Below are positions 63,570-64,000 of a DNA stretch of 64,000 nucleotides, piece by piece. Position 1 is the stretch's first letter. Every line of letters begins with the position of its first letter. A model generated the notes under the pieces. The model saw only the letters and a program-made list of their open reading frames with translations. It was not told the origin of the DNA and did not search any database. The translations under genes were made by a program, and so were the position numbers. Origin of the DNA: Paracoccaceae bacterium (GTDB lineage Bacteria; Pseudomonadota; Alphaproteobacteria; Rhodobacterales; Rhodobacteraceae); assembly GCA_003605175.1 (NCBI GenBank), contig QWDA01000008.1, positions 1 through 64,000 on the forward strand, written 5' to 3'.

Positions 63570-63656
63570 GGGGATTCCTTACCGGAATCCGGCGTGTTAT
63601 GCTTGGTGCGTTTGATACATAAGGCCGCGTATTTGCGGCCAGATGAAGGGGAGCCG

Positions 63657-64000
63657 TCACATGCGACCGGAGCGCCCCCCGCCGTCGTAGATCTCCGCCA
63701 ATTTGGACGGATCCGCGCCCATCAGAAAGCGGACGAGTATCATCAGGTTGCGCGCGCCGCGACGGAACCAGCCTTCGGTCTCGTAACGGCGGGCCGAGGT
63801 GCGGGCGATCGCAGGCATTTCCCGAAGACGCCCGCGCAAGGCGCGCGCCAGCGCCACGTCCTCCATGAGCGGCAGGTCGGGCACCCCACCTGCGGCTTCA
63901 AGAAGTTCGCGGCGAATGAGGAGCCCCTGGTCGCCATAGGGGAGACCGAGAACCCGCGACCGGAGATTCGCCCAGCCGGCCACCAGGCGCGGCGCCGGCC
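63657..64000 (-). CDS. Glycosyltransferase family 2, TIGR04283-like, C-terminal part
   Basis: The gene runs off the right edge, so only the last 114 or so codons are present. GWANLRSRVLGLPYGDQGLLIRRELLEAAGGVPDLPLMEDVALARALR is the conserved acceptor-side block of TIGR04283 glycosyltransferases, which are linked to arsenosugar synthesis in some bacteria. The end ATMEDVAL-like region carries the expected ED acidic pair. Substrate cannot be judged from a fragment. Confidence 0.8.
   Translation of the reverse strand, partial: PAPRLVAGWANLRSRVLGLPYGDQGLLIRRELLEAAGGVPDLPLMEDVALARALRGRLREMPAIARTSARRYETEGWFRRGARNLMILVRFLMGADPSKLAEIYDGGGRSGRM

Larger units (their letters stand above)
60181..63626. 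mobile_element. IS1595-type transposable element with cargo genes
   Basis: The ends are 26-bp inverted repeats with one mismatch: left 60181-60206 beginning GGCCTTATGTATCAAG, right 63601-63626 reading GGCCTTATGTATCAAA in reverse. The 10 bp GCGTATTTGC flank both sides (60171-60180 and 63627-63636), a target duplication; IS1595 elements are known for about 8 bp. The 3446-bp interior codes for a transposase and five other genes. Well-preserved ends and an intact transposase suggest recent, possibly active insertion. Confidence 0.9.

Overview
The window looks like an alphaproteobacterial chromosome, most likely from a Rhodobacteraceae member. Evidence: very GC-rich core genes, an iscR-type/cysteine desulfurase/SufBCDS operon with Yip1-like membrane genes inside it, an Irr-like palindrome on its promoter, an Rrf2 regulator with one cysteine, and the intergenic terminator type GGGGGC-TCT-GCCCCC followed by a GTATTTGCGGCCAGATGAAG-like tail. 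I could run no database search; names rest on motifs visible in the translated sequence.

Region 1 (about 0.4-23.6 kb) is a dense defence island of lower GC. On the plus strand lie an AbiEi/AbiEii type IV toxin-antitoxin pair and a tightly overlapping three-gene operon: a Cas4/RecB-like nuclease + DEDD-type exonuclease + SF1 helicase fusion, a 528-residue protein I cannot assign, and an 825-residue phospholipase-D-fold protein. On the minus strand, convergent with it, runs hsdM-hsdS-X-hsdR followed without a gap by an OLD-family ATPase/TOPRIM nuclease and a UvrD-like helicase (a Gabija-like pair), then an ArdC-type antirestriction gene. X is a methyltransferase-like protein that has lost its SAM and catalytic motifs.

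Region 2 (23.6-28.8 kb) is an integration hot spot. It has two tyrosine integrases, a 3' fragment of a tRNA-Lys gene, an intact tRNA-Arg(CCG), arm-type repeats at 11-bp spacing near both integrases, and small cargo or regulatory genes.

Region 3 (28.8-60.1 kb) is mostly core chromosome. It holds a SLT-fold protein, the Fe-S assembly operon (minus strand, 38.6 to 29.6 kb), an alpha/beta hydrolase and HD phosphohydrolase pair, a DUF2235 protein, an acyltransferase, a GGDEF-EAL protein, a second SLT paralogue, gatB, selO, a CPA1 antiporter, a PhzF protein, eno, a DUF2314/DUF2185 protein and a HisC-like aminotransferase. Several young insertions interrupt it: a 46-bp-arm inverted repeat after gatB, an HTH-TPR gene whose frame runs on antisense through selO, a low-GC DUF2971 gene directly behind eno, and two arrays of an 11-bp tandem repeat.

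Region 4 (60.18-63.63 kb) is a complete IS1595-type transposable element with 26-bp terminal inverted repeats and a 10-bp direct target repeat. It carries a transposase plus five other genes, including a Panacea-domain (DUF4065) antitoxin candidate with a possible toxin and a DUF6471 regulator candidate. It sits inside the terminator-like intergenic repeat before a partial glycosyltransferase at the right edge.

The best candidates for something undescribed are the three-gene nuclease/unknown/PLD operon, the hsdMSXR-OLD-UvrD fusion operon with its pseudo-methyltransferase, and the cargo-carrying IS1595 element.
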